Shown piece by piece: positions 41,873 through 44,443 of a stretch of DNA of 44,443 bases (the stretch's first letter is position 1; every line of letters starts with the position of its first letter). The stretch lies in the NCBI GenBank assembly GCA_013823485.1, contig PNMF01000010.1, positions 1-44,443 of the forward strand, written 5' to 3'. This DNA comes from Comamonadaceae bacterium. GTDB taxonomy: Bacteria; Pseudomonadota; Gammaproteobacteria; Burkholderiales; Burkholderiaceae_C. Made by a program: the position numbers and the translations under genes. The notes below the pieces were generated by a model. That model was not told the DNA's origin and did no database searches. It saw nothing but the letters and a program-made list of their open reading frames with translations.

Positions 41873-43207
41873 ATGTCTTCCATGACGCCACAAGAAATCG
41901 TCTCCGAGCTCGACCGCTTCATCATCGGCCAGAAGGGCGCCAAGCGGGCGGTGGCCATCGCGCTGCGCAACCGCTGGCGGCGCCAGCAGGTGGACGAGAA
42001 GCTGCGTCCGGAGATCACCCCCAAGAACATCCTCATGATCGGCCCCACCGGCGTCGGCAAGACCGAGATCGCGCGGCGCCTGGCCCGCCTGGCCGACGCG
42101 CCTTTCATCAAGGTCGAAGCCACCAAGTTCACCGAGGTGGGCTATGTGGGCAAGGACGTGGACAGCATCGTCCGCGACCTGGCCGAGGTGGCGGTGAAGC
42201 AGGCCCGCGAGCAGGCCATGCGCCAGCAGCGCACCCGTGCCGAAGATGCCGCCGAGGAGCGCATCCTCGACATCCTGATTCCGCCGCCACGCTCCATCGG
42301 CTTCGAGCCCGCTGCACCGGCGGCCGACGGCACCGCCCGCCAGGCCTTCCGCAAGAAGCTGCGCGAGGGCCTGCTGGACGACCGCGAGATCGAGCTGGAA
42401 GTGGCCGAGGCCCTGCCGGCCATGGAGGTGATGGGTCCGGCCGGCATGGAGGCCATGGCCGATCAGCTCAAGGGCCTGTTCAGCCAGATCGGTGCCGGCC
42501 GCAAGAAGGCGCGCCGCATGAAGATCGCCGAGGCCATGAAGCTGCTCATCGACGAGGAAGCCGCCAAGCTGGTCAACGAAGACGAGATCCGCAGCAGCGC
42601 TCTGCACAACGCCGAGCAGAACGGCATCGTCTTCATCGACGAGATCGACAAGGTCACCAGCCGAAGCGATGGTGGCAGCACCGGCGAGGTCTCGCGCCAG
42701 GGCGTGCAGCGCGACCTGCTGCCGCTGGTGGAGGGCACGGCGGTCTCGACCAAATACGGCGTGATCCGCACCGACCACATCCTGTTCATCGCCAGCGGCG
42801 CTTTCCACCTGGCCCGACCGAGCGACCTGATTCCCGAGCTGCAGGGCCGGTTCCCGATCCGGGTCGAGCTGCAGTCGCTGTCGGTGGCCGATTTCGAGGC
42901 CATCCTGACCCAGACCCACGCCTCGCTGGTGCGCCAGTACCAGGCACTGCTGGCCACCGAGGGCGTGACGCTCACCTTCACGCCCGACGGCATCCACCGC
43001 CTGGCCCAGATCGCCTTCGATGTGAATGAGCGCACCGAAAACATCGGGGCGCGGCGGCTGTCCACCGTGATGGAGCACCTGCTGGACGAGGTGAGCTTCG
43101 ATGCGGTCCGTCTGGAAGGGCAGACGCTGCAGATCGACGCCGCCTATGTGGATGCCCGCCTGGGCGAACTCAGCCGCAACGAGGACCTTTCGCGCTACAT
43201 CCTCTGA
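41873..43207 (+). CDS. hslU: ATPase subunit HslU of the HslUV protease
   Basis: 444 residues. Walker [18 protein letters not shown], the pore-loop region [15 protein letters not shown] (GYVG threads substrate), Walker [12 protein letters not shown], sensor segments near [20 protein letters not shown] and [21 protein letters not shown]-terminal residues insert into HslV. The start [20 protein letters not shown] is the usual Burkholderiales start. Confidence 0.97.
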   Translation: MSSMTPQEIVSELDRFIIGQKGAKRAVAIALRNRWRRQQVDEKLRPEITPKNILMIGPTGVGKTEIARRLARLADAPFIKVEATKFTEVGYVGKDVDSIVRDLAEVAVKQAREQAMRQQRTRAEDAAEERILDILIPPPRSIGFEPAAPAADGTARQAFRKKLREGLLDDREIELEVAEALPAMEVMGPAGMEAMADQLKGLFSQIGAGRKKARRMKIAEAMKLLIDEEAAKLVNEDEIRSSALHNAEQNGIVFIDEIDKVTSRSDGGSTGEVSRQGVQRDLLPLVEGTAVSTKYGVIRTDHILFIASGAFHLARPSDLIPELQGRFPIRVELQSLSVADFEAILTQTHASLVRQYQALLATEGVTLTFTPDGIHRLAQIAFDVNERTENIGARRLSTVMEHLLDEVSFDAVRLEGQTLQIDAAYVDARLGELSRNEDLSRYIL

Positions 43208-43243
43208 AGACCGGCGGCCCGGACCGCCTCTTTCCCTGCTCGA

Positions 43244-43274
43244 CGCCCCCGATACCCCGGGGGCGTTTTGTTTT
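43244..43274 (+). terminator. Rho-independent terminator of hslVU
   Basis: CGCCCCCG (43244-43251) pairs with CGGGGGCG (43258-43265), followed by TTTTGTTTT. It lies 37 bases after the hslU stop and separates the operon from the mra promoter. Confidence 0.88.
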
Positions 43275-43393
43275 GAAGCATCACTTTCAGTGGCTTTTGT
43301 AAGTGCTTGCTTTTGATGCGTTTTTTTGATTCAGGCTGCTTGCAAATGCGCGCTAAGTGGTTGATTTCATTGAAAAAAAGTGTAGAGGCCCGG

Positions 43394-43421
43394 TTGCCCG
43401 CCCGGGTTTTCCTGCTACAGT
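43394..43421 (+). promoter_or_regulatory. Promoter of the mra/division cluster
   Basis: TTGCCC (43394-43399), 16 bases, TACAGT (43416-43421). The start would be near 43428, inside the box array. The surrounding 43275-43470 is unusually A/T-rich for this window. Confidence 0.6.
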
Positions 43422-43453
43422 GGAAAAAAGTGCAATTAAGTGGTGAAAAGTGT
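43419..43453 (+). promoter_or_regulatory. MraZ box array
   Basis: AGTGG, AGTGC, AGTGG and AGTGT begin at 43419, 43429, 43439 and 43449: four direct repeats with an exact 10-base period, overlapping the -10 and the start site. MraZ is known to bind direct repeats of this kind before its own gene. Lone AGTGG/AGTGT boxes at 43356 and 43379 may add to it; the second is 40 bases before the array and in phase. Confidence 0.75.
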
Positions 43454-43472
43454 CTTTCAAGGGCTGATCACA

Positions 43473-43898
43473 GTGTTCCAGGGTGCTTCCTCGCTCAGTC
43501 TCGACGCCAAGGGTCGGCTCTCCGTGCCGACCCGGCACCGTGACGCCCTGGGCGCAGCCGGCGGACAGCTCACCATCACCAAGCACCCGCACGGCTGCCT
43601 CATGGTCTTCCCGCGCGGCGCCTGGGAAGACTTCCGCACCCGCATCGCTGCACTGCCCATGCAGGCCCAGTGGTGGAAGCGCATCTTCCTGGGCAATGCC
43701 ATGGACGTCGACATGGACGCCTCCGGCCGCGTGCTGGTGTCGCCCGAGCTGCGTGCGGCGGCGGGCATCGAAAAGGATGCGGTGCTGCTGGGCATGGGCG
43801 CCTATTTCGAGCTCTGGGACGCGCAGGCCTATGCGGCCCAGGAGGCCGAGGCCATGAAGGGCGACATGCCCGACGTGTTCAAGGACTTTTCTTTCTGA
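43473..43898 (+). CDS. mraZ: Transcriptional regulator MraZ
   Basis: 141 residues from GTG 43473 ([21 protein letters not shown]). Two AbrB-like SpoVT halves each hold the signature: [18 protein letters not shown] and [19 protein letters not shown]. It forms a ring and represses its own operon, the first gene of the division and cell-wall cluster. An in-frame ATG at 43440 lies inside the box array and adds non-family residues, so GTG is preferred. Confidence 0.94.
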   Translation: MFQGASSLSLDAKGRLSVPTRHRDALGAAGGQLTITKHPHGCLMVFPRGAWEDFRTRIAALPMQAQWWKRIFLGNAMDVDMDASGRVLVSPELRAAAGIEKDAVLLGMGAYFELWDAQAYAAQEAEAMKGDMPDVFKDFSF

Positions 43899-43906
43899 GG
43901 ACGGCG

Positions 43907-44443
43907 GTGCAAGGCACATGGACCCATCAGACCGTCCTGTTGAACGAAGCGGTGCAGGCGCTTTCGATCAACCCGGACGGCCACTATGTGGACGCCACCT
44001 TCGGGCGCGGCGGGCACAGCCGTCTGATCCTGGAGCAGCTCTCGGCCCGCGGCCGCCTCACCGTGTTCGACAAGGACCCCCAGGCGATCGAGGTGGCGCA
44101 GGCGCTGGCCCATGCCGATGCGCGGCTGACGGTGCGCCACGAGGGCTTCCGGCACCTCGGGCAGCTGGGCGAGGCCACCGCGGACGGTGTGCTGATGGAC
44201 CTTGGTGTCAGCTCTCCCCAGATCGACGACCCCGAACGGGGTTTTTCTTTTCGCAACGACGGCCCGCTGGACATGCGCATGGACACCACGCGCGGACAGA
44301 GCGTGGCCCAGTGGCTGGAAACGGCCGATGTCTCAACCCTGTCGGAGGTCATCCGTGAATACGGCGAAGAACGGTTTGCTCAACCGATTGCAAAGGCGAT
44401 TGATCGTCGCCGACAGGAACGGGGCCCTTTTCGAACCACCGCC
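43907..44443 (+). CDS. rsmH: 16S rRNA m4C1402 methyltransferase RsmH, 3' truncated by window edge
   Basis: The first 179 codons, in frame to the last base, from GTG 43907 ([20 protein letters not shown]) with GAGGA upstream. SAM motif [16 protein letters not shown], then [20 protein letters not shown] and [18 protein letters not shown] are the MraW/RsmH signature. It N4-methylates C1402 of 16S rRNA. It starts 8 bases after the mraZ stop in the mra operon. Confidence 0.96.
   Translation, partial: MQGTWTHQTVLLNEAVQALSINPDGHYVDATFGRGGHSRLILEQLSARGRLTVFDKDPQAIEVAQALAHADARLTVRHEGFRHLGQLGEATADGVLMDLGVSSPQIDDPERGFSFRNDGPLDMRMDTTRGQSVAQWLETADVSTLSEVIREYGEERFAQPIAKAIDRRRQERGPFRTTA

Noticed and set aside
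41210-43078. A 622-codon minus-strand frame opposite hslVU
   Set aside because: Shadow of two certain genes.
1-44443. tRNA, rRNA, insertion sequences, prophage or CRISPR-Cas
   Set aside because: Reading both strands, I saw no tRNA-like cloverleaf, transposase, integrase (other than XerC) or cas gene in the window.

Overview
The window is a high-GC chromosomal segment of a Gram-negative betaproteobacterium. The order hslV-hslU-mraZ-rsmH, the dapF-DUF484-xerC run, a MraZ of the Burkholderiales type and two copies of a GC-rich intergenic repeat that I associate with Comamonadaceae point to Burkholderiales, probably Comamonadaceae (a Hydrogenophaga- or Acidovorax-like organism). The genus is inference from memory of these families; no search was run.

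Layout. 1-9340 holds the end of a crotonase gene, a TPR methyltransferase, two small genes on the minus strand, and then a TetR-controlled operon: acyl-CoA carboxylase beta subunit, acyl-CoA dehydrogenase, biotin-carrying alpha subunit, thioesterase and an EthD-like protein, closed by a strong terminator. It resembles the liu/atu routes for branched or isoprenoid acyl-CoA. 9341-10740 is a scarred stretch with the tail of an HNH nuclease, an orphan ORF running into a DUF2784 gene, and a hipB-like antitoxin relic that still has two operator-like palindromes. 10755-18129 (minus strand) carries a complete livHMGF-acyl-CoA ligase-livK transport operon plus a PH-like gene. 18297-20889 holds an AtuA-like pair and a class I glutamine amidotransferase. 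20890-28323 holds a YciA thioesterase, an Atm1-type ABC exporter, a LysR regulator, pyrC, DUF3025, htpX and two small envelope or hypothetical genes. 28422-32530 holds a FAD dehydrogenase, the RNase P RNA and a NUDIX-metallo-beta-lactamase fusion. 32596-37932 is a tight run: dapF, DUF484, xerC, a DsrE-like protein, an RlmI-like methyltransferase and a CobW GTPase. 37933-44443 holds a structured leader in front of a DksA with a histone-H1-like tail, a STAS-like protein, hslVU, and the start of the division/cell-wall cluster (mraZ, rsmH, cut by the window edge).

How it works together. The carboxylase operon, the AtuA-like pair, the acyl-CoA ligase inside the liv operon and several thioesterases form an acyl-CoA-centred catabolic theme. 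The two ATP-dependent or membrane quality-control proteases (HtpX, HslVU) each have a sigma32-like promoter with the same 13-base spacer. At least eight genes have a -10 element ending 6 or 7 bases before the ATG and no Shine-Dalgarno, which suggests leaderless mRNAs. MraZ boxes overlap the mra promoter at an exact 10-base period.

Most of the window is ordinary housekeeping and catabolism. The strongest candidates for something undescribed are the multi-branched RNA leader before dksA, the leaderless-promoter pattern, and the decayed toxin-antitoxin locus with its surviving operators.
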